Positions 6,462 through 14,616 of a stretch of DNA of 15,050 bases are shown piece after piece. Source of the DNA: DATJCV01 sp963707665. GTDB taxonomy: Bacteria > Pseudomonadota > Gammaproteobacteria > Burkholderiales > Burkholderiaceae_D. The translations under genes were made by a program, and so were the position numbers. Within the stretch, counting starts at the first letter, position 1; each line of letters begins with the position of its first letter. The notes below the pieces were generated by a model. That model searched no databases. It saw nothing but the letters and a program-made list of their open reading frames with translations, and was not told where the DNA came from. The DNA lies in contig CAVPQU010000019.1 of the NCBI GenBank assembly GCA_963707665.1, positions 1 to 15,050 of the forward strand, written 5' to 3'.

Positions 6462-9400
6462 GCGTTTCCGCCGCCTTCATCAAGCGCCCGATCGGCACCT
6501 CGCTGCTGGCGCTGGCCCTGTTCCTGGTGGGCGCGGCGGTGTGGCCGCTGCTGCCGGTGGCGCCGCTGCCGCAGGTCGATTTCCCGACCATCCAGGTGAC
6601 GGCCAGGCTGCCCGGCGGCAGTCCGGAAACCATGGCGGCCAGCGTGGCGCAACCGCTCGAGCGGCAGTTTTCGCTGATCGCCGGCTTGTCGCAAATGACC
6701 TCGATCAGTGCGCTCGGGCTGGCCCAGATCACCCTCCAATTCGATCTCAACCGCAACATCGACGGTGCCGCGCTCGACGTCCAGACCGCGATCAATGCCG
6801 CCAGCGGCCAGCTGCCGGCCAATCTGCCGAACCCGCCGACCTTCCGCAAGATCAACCCGGCCGATTTTTCGATCCTGATCCTGGCGGTGCAATCCGATAC
6901 CTTGCCGCTGACCACGGTCAACGATTTCGCCGACAACATCCTGGCCCAGCAGATCTCGCAGATTTCGGGCGTCGGCCAGGTGGTCATCTTCGGGCCGCAA
7001 AAGCCCGCGGTGCGTATCCAGGTCGATCCCGGCAAGCTGGCGGCGCTCGGCATGAGCCTGGAAGACGTGCGCAGCGTCATCGCCAGCACCACGGTCAGCC
7101 AGCCCAAGGGTACGGTGGACGGCCGTAGCCAGAGCTTCACCGTCTACACCAACGACCAGCTGCTGGCGGCCGAGCCGTGGAACGACCAGGTGCTGGCCTA
7201 CCGCAAGGGCGCACCGATCCGCGTGCGCGACATCGGCGTGGCGGTGGCCGGACCGGAAGACGTCAAGCAGGCGGCATGGGTGTTCGCCGGCAAGGGCGCG
7301 GCCGCCGGCGAAGCCGTGCAGAACGGGCGCGCGCTGGTGATGGGCGTGATCAAGGAACCGGGCGCCAATGTGATCGCCACCGTGCAGCGCGTCAAGGCGG
7401 CGCTGCCACGGCTGCAGGCGGCGATTCCGCCGACGGTGCGCGTGACCACGCTGATCGACCGCACCCAGACCATCCGCGCCTCGGTGCTCGATGTCGAACT
7501 GACCCTGCTGCTGACGATTGCGCTGGTGGTGATGGTGATCTTCGTCTTCCTGCGCAATGTGCCGGCGACGCTGATCCCGAGCGTCACCGTACCGCTGGCG
7601 CTGCTGGGCACGGCGGCCGTCATGTACCTGGTCGGTTTCAGCCTGGACAACCTGTCGCTGATGGCGCTGACGATTTCGGTCGGTTTCGTGGTCGACGACG
7701 CCATCGTGATGCTGGAGAACATTTACCGCCACGTCGAGGAAGGCATGGCGCCGCTGGAGGCCGCCTATAAGGGCGCCGCCGAAATCGGCTTCACCATCAT
7801 TTCGATTTCGGTGTCGCTGGTGGCGGTCTTCATCCCGCTGCTGTTGATGGGCGGCATCGTCGGCCGCCTGTTCCGCGAATTCGCCGTCACGGTGACGCTG
7901 ACCATCGCGATGTCGGTGGCGATTTCGCTGACGCTGACGCCGATGCTGTGTTCGCGCTTCCTGAAGAACCGCGAAGGACAGAAGCACGGCCGCATCTATC
8001 AATGGTTCGAGCATGGTTTCGACATGCTGCTGAATGGCTACCGGCGCGGCCTGCATCTGGTGCTGCGCCACCAGTTCATCACCCTGTGCGTGTTTTTGGC
8101 GACGCTGGCAGCCACCGTGCTGCTGTTCATTGCCATTCCCAAGGGCTTTTTCCCGCAGCAGGATACCGGCTTCATCTTCGGTTCCGCCGAATCCGCGCAG
8201 GACACTTCGTTCGGCGCCATGAACCGGCGCATGCAGGCATTGGCCGACGTGATCCTCCAGGACCCGGCGGTCGCCAACTTCGGCATGAGCGGCGGCCAGA
8301 CCACCTTCAACACCGGCGTCTTTTTCATCGGCCTGAAGCCGAAAGACGAGGGCCGCAAGGCCAGCGCGGACGAAGTGATCGCGCGCCTGCGACCGAAACT
8401 GGCGCAGATCGAAGGCGTCAACCTGTTCATGCAGGCCGGCCAGGACATCAATGTCGGCGGCCGCCTGTCGCGCACCCAGTACCAGTACACCCTGACCGAC
8501 GCCAACCTGGACGAGCTGAACGAATGGGCGCCGAAATTGCTGGAGCGCCTGCGCCAGCTGCCGCAGCTGACCGATCTCGCCTCCGACCAGCAGAACGCGG
8601 CGGCCACCGCGACCCTGACCATCGACCGCGCGCGCGCTTCCAGCTTCGGCATTTCGCCGGCGCTGATCGACGCCACCATCTACGACGCCATCGGCCAGCG
8701 CCAGGTGGCGCAATATTTCACCCAGATCAACAGCTACCACGTGGTGCTGGAGGTGACGCCGGAGCTGCAGCAGGATCCTAGCCTGTTCAGCAAGCTGTAC
8801 CTGACCTCGCCGCTGACCGGCCAGCAGGTGCCGCTGTCGACCTTCGTCCATATCGATACCAGCAAGACCGGCTATTTGTCGATCAACCATCAAAGCCAGT
8901 TCCCGTCGGTGACGCTGTCGTTCAACCTGGCGCCCGGCGTGGCGCTGGGCGATGCGGTCAACGCCATCCAGAAGGCGCAGGCCGGCCTGGGTGCGCCGCC
9001 CTCCCTGAGCGGGGCGTTCCAGGGCACCGCGCGCGCCTTCGGCGAATCGCTGGCGACCCAGCCCTACCTGATCGCCGCCGCGCTGGTGGCGGTGTACATC
9101 GTCCTCGGCCTTCTGTACGAAAGCTACATCCACCCCTTGACGATCCTGTCGACCTTGCCCTCGGCCGGCGTCGGCGCCTTGCTGATCCTGATGCTGGGCG
9201 GCTACGACCTGTCGGTGATCGCGCTGATCGGCATCATCCTCTTGATCGGCATCGTCAAGAAGAACGGCATCATGATGGTCGATTTCGCCCTGACCGCCGA
9301 GCGCGAGCAGGGGCTGGAGCCGCGCGAGGCGATCTACCAGGCTTGCCTGCTGCGTTTCCGGCCGATCATGATGACCACCATGTGCGCGCTGCTGGCCGGC

Positions 9401-9605
9401 TTGCCGCTGATGCTGGGCACCGGCGCCGGCTCGGAACTGCGCCGCCCGCTCGGCTTCGCCATGGTCGGCGGCCTGCTGCTGTCGCAGGCGATGACGCTTG
9501 TTTACGACGCCGGTGGTCTATCTCTACCTCGACCGCGCGCATTTCTGGTTCATGCGGCGCAAGGAAGCGCGCCGCGCCGCCCGCGAGTCGTCGATCCCGG
9601 CCTGA
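6458..9605 (+). pseudogene. RND efflux permease (MdtB/MdtC/MuxB-like), frameshifted near its C-terminus
   Basis: Inner-membrane proton-driven pump subunit. ATG 6458 has GGGGAG (6446-6451) 6 nt upstream. Family features: N-terminal FIKRPIGTSLL first helix, porter domains, the SVGFVVDDAIVMLEN helix 4 with proton-relay D413-D414, helix 10 GIVKKNGIMMVDFA with K934/K935, and LRRPLGFAMVGGLLLSQAMTL at the end. At 9497-9500 the DNA reads CTTG where the conserved LFTTPVVYLYLDR tail needs CTG; removing one T restores that tail and a stop at 9603-9605, giving 1048 aa, the usual size. As written, translation leaves the family after L1014 and runs on to 9737-9739 (1093 aa) with an unrelated Arg/Pro-rich tail, losing the end of helix 12. 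It is either a recent inactivating mutation or a sequencing error. Everything up to codon 1013 is intact. Confidence 0.9.
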
Positions 9606-9746
9606 TCCCGGCGTCGGCAACCGCGGCGCCACTCCCCGCTACCCCACGCCGTACCGTGATGCCATGCGGCAACGGCACTTCGTGTCACAATCGACGTTGC
9701 CGGCACATGCGCGGCTGGTTCCATCCCTTAGCCATTTGAAAATTCC

Positions 9747-10760
9747 ATGTCCGATCAAATCAAATTCGGTCCGGTTGTCATCGCTTCCTATGTGCTGATG
9801 GCGGCGGCGCTGCTGCTGGTGATGGCCACCGGCTTGCTGGCGGCACTGTTTTCCGGCCTGCTGGTGTATTCGCTGGTGCATCTGCTGACACCGGCGCTGG
9901 GCCAGAAAATCAGCGGCGAACGCGCGCGCATGATCGCGGTGGCGCTGCTCGGCGCGCTGATCGTGGCGCTGCTGAGCGCCGCCATCTGGGGCCTGGTGAC
10001 GTTCTTCCAGAGCGACGCCGGCAGCGTGCAGAAACTCTTGCAGCGCATGGCCGACATCATCGATGCTTCGCGCGATCAGATTCCCGACTGGCTGCGCGAC
10101 AACCTGCCGCAGAACGCCGAAGCGATCCGCGAACTGTTCACGGTCTGGCTGCGCGAGCACGCGGTGCAGGCCAAGACGCTCGGCCAGGAAGCCGGGCGCG
10201 TCATCGCCCACCTGCTGATCGGCATGGTGATCGGCGCCATGGCCGCCCTGTACAACACCAAGACCTTGGCCAACTACCGGCCGCTGGCGGCGGCGCTGCA
10301 CGCGCGCGTGGTGAGTCTGGAGCAGGCGTTTCGCAACGTCGTGTTCGCCCAGGTCCGCATCGCCGCCATCAATGCGGTGCTGACCGGCATCTACCTGGCC
10401 GTGATCCTGCCGCTGCTCGGCGTCCACCTGCCGCTGGTCAAGAGCATGATCGCGATCACCTTCTTCGCCGGCCTGCTGCCCGTGATCGGCAACCTGATTT
10501 CGAACACGGTGCTGGTGGTGGTCGGCCTGTCGCACTCGCTGTACATCGCGATCGGCTCATTGGTGTTTTTGATCGTCATCCACAAGCTCGAATATTTCCT
10601 GAACGCCAAGATCATCGGTTCCCACATCAATGCCAAGGTCTGGGAACTGCTGACCGCGATGCTGGCGATGGAAGCGCTATTCGGCATCCCGGGCGTGATC
10701 GCGGCGCCGGTGCTGTATGCCTATGTCAAGAAGGAGTTGAGCGACCGCGCGCTGGTGTAA
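9747..10760 (+). CDS. AI-2E family (PerM/TqsA-type) membrane transporter
   Basis: A 337-aa polytopic inner-membrane protein with about seven to eight hydrophobic segments: a cluster at roughly residues 8-50 and 62-90, a soluble stretch with two amphipathic helices at about 95-150, then helices at about 153-175, 205-235, 240-262, 263-290 and 310-330. The family hallmarks are FAQVRIAAINAVLTGIYLAV in the middle and the KLEYFLNAKIIGSHINAKVW block with GIPGVIAAPVLYAYVKKEL at the end. Known members include the E. coli AI-2 exporter TqsA and sodium/proton antiporters; the substrate here is not predictable. The start ATG has no clear ribosome-binding site. It lies 141 bp after the intended permease stop, so it may or may not belong to that operon, and it converges on the nucleosidase gene with 8 bp between stops. 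Confidence 0.9.
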   Translation: MSDQIKFGPVVIASYVLMAAALLLVMATGLLAALFSGLLVYSLVHLLTPALGQKISGERARMIAVALLGALIVALLSAAIWGLVTFFQSDAGSVQKLLQRMADIIDASRDQIPDWLRDNLPQNAEAIRELFTVWLREHAVQAKTLGQEAGRVIAHLLIGMVIGAMAALYNTKTLANYRPLAAALHARVVSLEQAFRNVVFAQVRIAAINAVLTGIYLAVILPLLGVHLPLVKSMIAITFFAGLLPVIGNLISNTVLVVVGLSHSLYIAIGSLVFLIVIHKLEYFLNAKIIGSHINAKVWELLTAMLAMEALFGIPGVIAAPVLYAYVKKELSDRALV

Positions 10761-10768
10761 CGCAGTGG

Positions 10769-11809
10769 TCAGCGCGCCGCCAGGTGCGCCGACCACGCCT
10801 TGAGGAAGCCGAGCGTCACGCGTGCGGCATTGCGCTGGGCGATGCCCGAGCTGAAGAACTGCCCGACCATTTCCGGCTGGTGGTCGCTGCCGGCCAGGTC
10901 GGACAGGCTGCGGAAGCCGATGAACGGCACCTGGTTGGCATAGGCGACATGCGCCACGCCGGCGGTTTCCATGTCGACCGAATCGGCGCCCAGGTTCTGG
11001 TGCAGATATTCGCGGTAACGGGCGTTGGCGACGAAGCTGCTGCCCGACAGGCCGCGCGCGCCGATCACTACCGCCGGCGTGCTGCACGCCTGACTTGGCG
11101 GACAGATCGCCTCCAGCGATGAGGCGACAGCCGGCAGCGCGGCGCGCGCCACCGCCAGCATCGCGGCGTCAGCCGGATAGTCGGTGCGCATTTCGCCCTG
11201 CGCGATCGGTGCGCCGCTGACGCTGTCGCGCAGCGCCACCTGCCGGTAATTGGCGCCGTTGACGACATTGGTCTTGCGCAGGAACTGGCCGTCGTCGTAG
11301 GGCGTGCGCATGTCCGCCAGCTCCAGCCCGAGACAGGAAATATCGCCCGCCATCGCGCCGCACGGCTGCGGCAGGTCGCGATTGTGGCTGTAATAGGTTT
11401 CCTTCTGCAGCATCCAGTTTTGCGGAACCAGCACGTCGCCGACCTTGTGCTGCGGATTGAGGCCGCCGGCGACGCCGGAAAACATGAGATGGCTGATGCG
11501 GAAATGGTCGAGCATCAGCTGCGTCACCATCACCGCGTTCGGCAGGCTGATGCCCGACAGCACCAGCGCCACCGGCGTTCCCTCCAGTTTGCCCAGCATG
11601 AAGCGGTTGCCGTTGACGCGCAGCTCGCGCGGCTCCTGCATCTGCGCGATCAACAGGTCGGCTTCCTGGCCGAAGGCGGCGAGGATGCCGATGCGCGGGG
11701 TGCATTCCGAGAGACAGGCGGGGCGCGTTTCGCTGCTGTTGGCGCTGATGCAGCCGGTCAGCAGAAACGACAGGGTGGCCAGAAGAAGAGGGAGCAGGAA
11801 TTTGTGCAT
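10769..11809 (-). CDS. Lipid-anchored nucleoside phosphorylase/nucleosidase (PNP_UDP/MTAN superfamily)
   Basis: A 346-aa protein read from ATG 11807-11809, where a clean lipoprotein signal begins: MHKFLLPLLL core and lipobox LTGC, so C20 is the lipidated residue. The mature part has the superfamily landmarks: RIGILAAFGQEAD (E49, equivalent to the MTAN catalytic-site glutamate region), the phosphate/ribose-loop-like SGVAGGLNPQHKVGDVLVP (112-129), DSVDMETAGVAHVAYANQVP with ribose-binding E281, and FRSLSDLAG with D304, the expected proton donor. Known: these enzymes cleave the N-glycosidic bond of purine nucleosides, MTA or SAH, usually in the cytoplasm. The lipobox puts this one in the periplasm or on a membrane face, implying nucleoside scavenging (inference). 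Four extra cysteines at 32-36 and near 235-242 might form disulfides. A longer in-frame start at 11866 would bury the signal peptide and is rejected. Confidence 0.85.
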   Translation of the reverse strand: MHKFLLPLLLATLSFLLTGCISANSSETRPACLSECTPRIGILAAFGQEADLLIAQMQEPRELRVNGNRFMLGKLEGTPVALVLSGISLPNAVMVTQLMLDHFRISHLMFSGVAGGLNPQHKVGDVLVPQNWMLQKETYYSHNRDLPQPCGAMAGDISCLGLELADMRTPYDDGQFLRKTNVVNGANYRQVALRDSVSGAPIAQGEMRTDYPADAAMLAVARAALPAVASSLEAICPPSQACSTPAVVIGARGLSGSSFVANARYREYLHQNLGADSVDMETAGVAHVAYANQVPFIGFRSLSDLAGSDHQPEMVGQFFSSGIAQRNAARVTLGFLKAWSAHLAAR

Positions 11810-11930
11810 CAGAAAACTCGCGGGAAAAATTGCAAGGATGCTAGCACGCAAGAATCGGCTACGCACCGTCGATGACTTACTGAGAAGTTGGCTACAAAAA
11901 CCCGGGCCGGTCAGTCAATACATCGTGGAG

Positions 11931-11988
11931 GCATAACGTTTGACATGAGCGGCCGCCGGAAGACATCCGCTCGACGGAAGGGTTAGGC
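11931..11988 (-). other. attC site 1 (distal end of array)
   Basis: A 58-bp site. On the plus strand GCATAAC (11931-11937) and GTTAGGC (11982-11988) are the inverse and core boxes. Inside, GAGCGG (11947-11952) pairs with CCGCTC (11967-11972) around a 14-nt loop. It immediately follows the stop of the broken membrane-protein gene (11996-11998) and marks the border to backbone DNA. Confidence 0.85.
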
Positions 11989-11995
11989 CGCGCCC

Positions 11996-12390
11996 TCACG
12001 GACATTGGTATTGGCCTTCGAACCCCATGCACGCTGAAGCATCAGCTTTCAATGCAAAGTGGGTCCAGATACCTCCAAGAAGGTCCACTACTCCAAAGAG
12101 GGCAAGCATTGGGCTCGCCCGACCAATGACAGCGAACGTCGTGAATGCCACAAAGGCCAAGATCGCGTATAGACAAATGCCACGAAAAATGACCTGTCTT
12201 CGTGTTTTGCAGCGACCCATGCGTAGATGCCGATATTGGACTCCAGAACGCCAACCACATGAATTCAAACTTCCGAGGTCTGCGGAATCCGAAAAATGGA
12301 GAGCAGAAAATTTGGCGCAGCAACAAACACAACGCCAACGAAGAACAGAGCGACCGCGAACACTTTGGCGCTGGGGCCGGATTTTGACAT
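11996..12390 (-). pseudogene. Broken cassette gene for a small four-helix-type membrane protein
   Basis: From ATG 12388-12390, with an AAGGGA ribosome-binding site just upstream, the frame reads MSKSGPSAKVFAVALFFVGV and continues through PNFLLSIFRIPQTSEV, then hits an in-frame TGA at 12268-12270 where a Trp (TGG) would fit. The same frame stays sensible after it (IHVVGVLESNIGIYAWVAAK), then a 1-nt loss near 12168-12172 (after VYTR) shifts the rest. The shifted frame continues ILAFVAFTTFAVIGRASPML, then GGIWTHFALKADA, to a stop at 11996-11998. Joined, these make a ~130-aa protein of alternating hydrophobic segments, like small uncharacterised membrane proteins often seen in cassettes. Two lesions make it a pseudogene unless the read is faulty. 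The function of the intact form is unknown. Confidence 0.7.
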
Positions 12391-12423
12391 ATTTCCCTTT
12401 TGGAAAAGAGTGAAGAAAGGCAG

Positions 12424-12491
12424 GGCAAACGATACACTGAGCCGCGTAGGCACCGCTTCGGCGACTGCGTCGGCCCCAGCGATTTGTTAGC
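12424..12491 (-). other. attC site 2
   Basis: A 68-bp site between the broken gene and the 313-aa gene. Plus-strand GGCAAAC (12424-12430) and TTGTTAGC (ending 12491) are the ends. The arms CTGAGCCGCGTAG (12437-12449) and CTGCGTCGGCCCCAG (12465-12479) are complementary apart from two unpaired bases and one mismatch, the extrahelical-base pattern by which integrases choose the bottom strand. The crossover box read on the minus strand is GTTTGCC, which departs from GTTRRRY. The TAA stop of the next gene (12487-12489) lies within the site. Confidence 0.75.
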
Positions 12492-13428
12492 TTCTCTCCT
12501 GAGTTCGCGACTCGATGTACACCGTGTTAACGCACGACTGCAGAAAAACAGCACGTGTCCAGAATTCAGAATTGGCGCTTTTTGGCCAAATGTCGTGAAT
12601 GCGCCCGAGAACCGAGAAGAACATGAGGGTGAAGTACCACAGCGTGTCGCGTAGGTGGCTTACAGTTGCTTGGGATGCGCCGTTGGCCCCACCGAACAGT
12701 CCATGGCTGGAGGGGCCATCGTCTTCATATGACAAGGCGAAAGAACCTATGGCCATCGCCGCGTAGGAATGGTGGACCGCTTCAGAGAAGATCTCGATGT
12801 TATCGATTCTCACGCCCCGCATTATCAGGACTAGTTCTTCGGGAAGACCGAGGTTTCGCTCAAGTGCTGCCATCTTCTTATGAATTCTTTCTTGAGCGAA
12901 AAGCTCGTACCAAATTCTTTTCGGGGGCTTATCGTCGGAGACCTTCGCGTAAGTTTGAAATGTTTCTCTATCACCAAGCAGCACCAAAATTTGGAGACTT
13001 AGCTCGGATACGCAGCGCAGCATAGCGCGGGCAGGCGTGTCGAGTCCTTTTTCCACAAGGTCAACAGCAGACAGCGAGTAATTGGCAAGCTGCCCCAGCA
13101 AACAGCGCGTAACAAAATTTGCGTTTGGGATTCCATTCGTGGCTAGCCAGTCGATAGGAAAAAGCTCATCTTCAGATCCTTCGTCATACGCAGCAAGCGA
13201 CATGAAGGCGATGCAAGCGGTTGCCAGATTGACTATGGAGAGATCTTCACCAAGGTGTTGAAAGGACGCAGCTTTGGCTTCTTTTGAACGAATGCGGGGC
13301 ACCCGCAGAAGCGCGTCCACATCTGATAGTCGTGCGCGCTCGCTGCCAGACAGGTTGAACTGTTTGTTTAAGCGCGCTAGCTCTGCGCTGACATGCCGCC
13401 TTATCCGCTCATGTTTAATTTCGGGCAC
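12487..13428 (-). CDS. Cassette-encoded hypothetical protein, 313 aa
   Basis: Not recognised with confidence. The start is GTG (13426-13428) with AGGA 7 nt upstream; no in-frame ATG competes nearby. The protein is soluble and mostly helical: a basic N-terminus (EIKHERIRRHVSAELARL), a helical pair around residues 60-90, then VEKGLDTPARAMLRCVSELSLQILVLLGD (two helices with an Arg-x-x-x-Glu pattern, residues about 124-153), a variable middle, and a Trp/Phe-rich end (TLWYFTLMFFSVLGRIHDIW). The R-C-V-S-E helix is faintly reminiscent of DUF5677-type proteins, but that is a guess. No signal peptide or clear membrane helix. Its TAA overlaps attC 2, and attC 3 lies just upstream, so it is a complete cassette. 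GC is about average, well below the backbone. Confidence 0.75.
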   Translation of the reverse strand: MPEIKHERIRRHVSAELARLNKQFNLSGSERARLSDVDALLRVPRIRSKEAKAASFQHLGEDLSIVNLATACIAFMSLAAYDEGSEDELFPIDWLATNGIPNANFVTRCLLGQLANYSLSAVDLVEKGLDTPARAMLRCVSELSLQILVLLGDRETFQTYAKVSDDKPPKRIWYELFAQERIHKKMAALERNLGLPEELVLIMRGVRIDNIEIFSEAVHHSYAAMAIGSFALSYEDDGPSSHGLFGGANGASQATVSHLRDTLWYFTLMFFSVLGRIHDIWPKSANSEFWTRAVFLQSCVNTVYIESRTQERS

Positions 13429-13446
13429 CTAAAGATCCTATCTTGA

Positions 13447-13509
13447 AGCTAACAGGCAGGCAACATGGGCCGTGAAACGGCAGCTTGTTGTTGCGTGTCC
13501 GGGTTCAGC
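13447..13509 (-). other. attC site 3 (probable)
   Basis: The 87-bp gap between the 313-aa gene start and the VOC gene stop holds AGCTAAC (13447-13453; minus strand GTTAGCT) and GTTCAGC (13503-13509). Inside, GCAACA (13460-13465) pairs with TGTTGC (13489-13494), and GCCGT (13469-13473) with ACGGC (13478-13482). The boxes deviate from consensus by one base each, so the limits are less certain than for the other sites, but position and fold fit. Confidence 0.6.
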
Positions 13510-13515
13510 AACGAG

Positions 13516-13920
13516 CTATGCGGCGTCATCTGTATATGTTCCTTTCTCGAATTCAATTAAGCAAAAGCCATTACCGAATGGATCTGAAAACGTAATGCAG
13601 TTAGAACCTCGCCAGCTAATACATTCGGTCTCGCGTATTGCGCCGGCAGCTATCACTCGTTTTACAGCGCGATCTAAATCATCGACCACGAAATCGATGT
13701 GAACCGGCGTCCAATGCCTGGAATAGGCGCGACTATCGGGAATAGAGCTTGCACATCTTGAACCCTCACCCTTTTGCAAAAGATAGACCGTCGAAGCTCC
13801 TCCCATTAGCTCCGCAACATCATTGTCAAGAATCCGTTTGAGATGCAAGTCAAACGCTGAGCAATAGAAATCAATTCCCTTACGAAGATCAGGCACATCT
13901 ATATCGGCCAGCATCCTCAT
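13516..13920 (-). CDS. VOC-family (glyoxalase/bleomycin-resistance-fold) protein
   Basis: A 134-aa single VOC-fold protein. Two beta-alpha-beta-beta-beta modules are visible: residues 1-50 (MLADIDVPDLRKGIDFYCSA then FDLHLKRIL) and 70-125 (PVHIDFVVDDLDRAVKRVIA, then the characteristic FSDPFGNGFCLIEF). The candidate metal ligands are H74 in the PVHIDFVV strand and E in the CLIEF strand, so metal binding is possible. The family includes glyoxalase I, fosfomycin-modifying enzymes, dioxygenases and drug-binding proteins; which applies cannot be told. Start chosen at 13918-13920, with GGAG 8 nt upstream; the ATG at 13945-13947 lies inside attC 4 and is rejected. A complete cassette, bounded by attC 3 and attC 4. 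Confidence 0.88.
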   Translation of the reverse strand: MRMLADIDVPDLRKGIDFYCSAFDLHLKRILDNDVAELMGGASTVYLLQKGEGSRCASSIPDSRAYSRHWTPVHIDFVVDDLDRAVKRVIAAGAIRETECISWRGSNCITFSDPFGNGFCLIEFEKGTYTDDAA

Positions 13921-13943
13921 AGTAAATTCTCCACTTTTTATAC

Positions 13944-14015
13944 GCATAACGGTTGAGCTTAGCCCCGTGCGAAGGCCTCCGGTCGTAGGACGTCGGCAGG
14001 AGCGAATGGTTAGGC
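13944..14015 (-). other. attC site 4
   Basis: A 72-bp site with plus-strand ends GCATAAC (13944-13950) and GTTAGGC (14009-14015), the same pair of end boxes as attC 1. The arms are imperfectly complementary (TTGAGCTTAGCC against GGCAGGAGCGAA). The TAA stop of the NYN gene (14010-14012) lies inside the GTTAGGC box, a usual cassette arrangement. Confidence 0.85.
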
Positions 14016-14603
14016 ACCTGCATCGTCCGGCGGTGGCGGCAGTTCGGTTGCCCAGCCATACTTAACCAATTCTTCGGCATTGACAAAGTGGTAGTTATCG
14101 CACGAGCTCTGCAGCCGGTCGGCCGCAGGGGTTCCTACGGCGAGTACTCCAGTATTACAGCCGAAGTCTTCTACTCGCTTGATGGCGTGCGCAAAATCAG
14201 AATCGTTTGACACGACGACTGCATAGACGCAGTTCTTCTGTGCCGCATGGTAGACCAGATCTGCGACAAGCAAGGCGTCAACCCCCTTCTCGCGGAATTT
14301 TCCGTTTCCCAATGGAATCGAGTCGCCAAGAACAATGCGACATCCGTTGAGAAATCCGGCGCCGTGTATCTCTTTGGCCTTGTCCAGCTTCTCTGCCGTT
14401 GTATAGAAATAAGTTCGAGCGAGCTCGCGACCTAGCACAGCGGTCTCGGACAGTGACTTGAGTGAGTTACATCGAAGGTTCTTTTCGCGAAGGCGATTCA
14501 GGAAATTTGTTCCATCGACGAAGACCATGGCCTTCTCGAAGGCGCGGGGCGGATACGGTTGCGGGAACGCAGGGCCGCCATCGGGACGTAGAGTGCGAGT
14601 CAT
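14010..14603 (-). CDS. NYN-domain (PIN-like, LabA/DUF88) putative ribonuclease
   Basis: A 197-aa protein with a complete NYN core: strand 1 AMVFVDGTNF (D30, N33), the central REKGVDALLVADLVYHA (K106, D109, D115), and VVVSNDSDFAHAIKRVEDFG (N133, D134, D136), then GVLAVGTPAADRLQSSCDNY. These acidic residues are the expected metal-binding site of NYN/PIN-fold nucleases. Known relatives include LabA/YacP-like and eukaryotic MARF1/Zc3h12-type RNases; the target RNA here is unknown. A proline-rich tail ends the protein. The ATG at 14601-14603 is only 13 nt from the crossover box of attC 5 and has no clear ribosome-binding site, so translation may depend on the neighbouring transcript; a downstream ATG at M26 would cut into strand 1. 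Complete cassette between attC 4 and attC 5. Confidence 0.85.
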   Translation of the reverse strand: MTRTLRPDGGPAFPQPYPPRAFEKAMVFVDGTNFLNRLREKNLRCNSLKSLSETAVLGRELARTYFYTTAEKLDKAKEIHGAGFLNGCRIVLGDSIPLGNGKFREKGVDALLVADLVYHAAQKNCVYAVVVSNDSDFAHAIKRVEDFGCNTGVLAVGTPAADRLQSSCDNYHFVNAEELVKYGWATELPPPPDDAGA

Positions 14604-14616
14604 CAGTGTTTTAAAT

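Noticed and set aside
6428..9133. A 901-codon open frame on the minus strand opposite the RND permease
   Set aside because: It is a by-product of GC-rich third-position bias; the translation is His/Arg/Gln-rich and resembles no family, while the plus strand encodes a clear RND pump.
10769..11809. The lipoprotein nucleosidase as a sixth cassette
   Set aside because: It reads in the same direction as the cassettes but has backbone-like GC and no attC after its stop, where the AI-2E gene ends 8 bp away.
12042..12554. A 170-codon minus-strand frame spanning attC 2 and the broken membrane-protein gene
   Set aside because: It crosses the attC site and is in the wrong frame for the recognisable membrane-protein segments; its composition is not protein-like.
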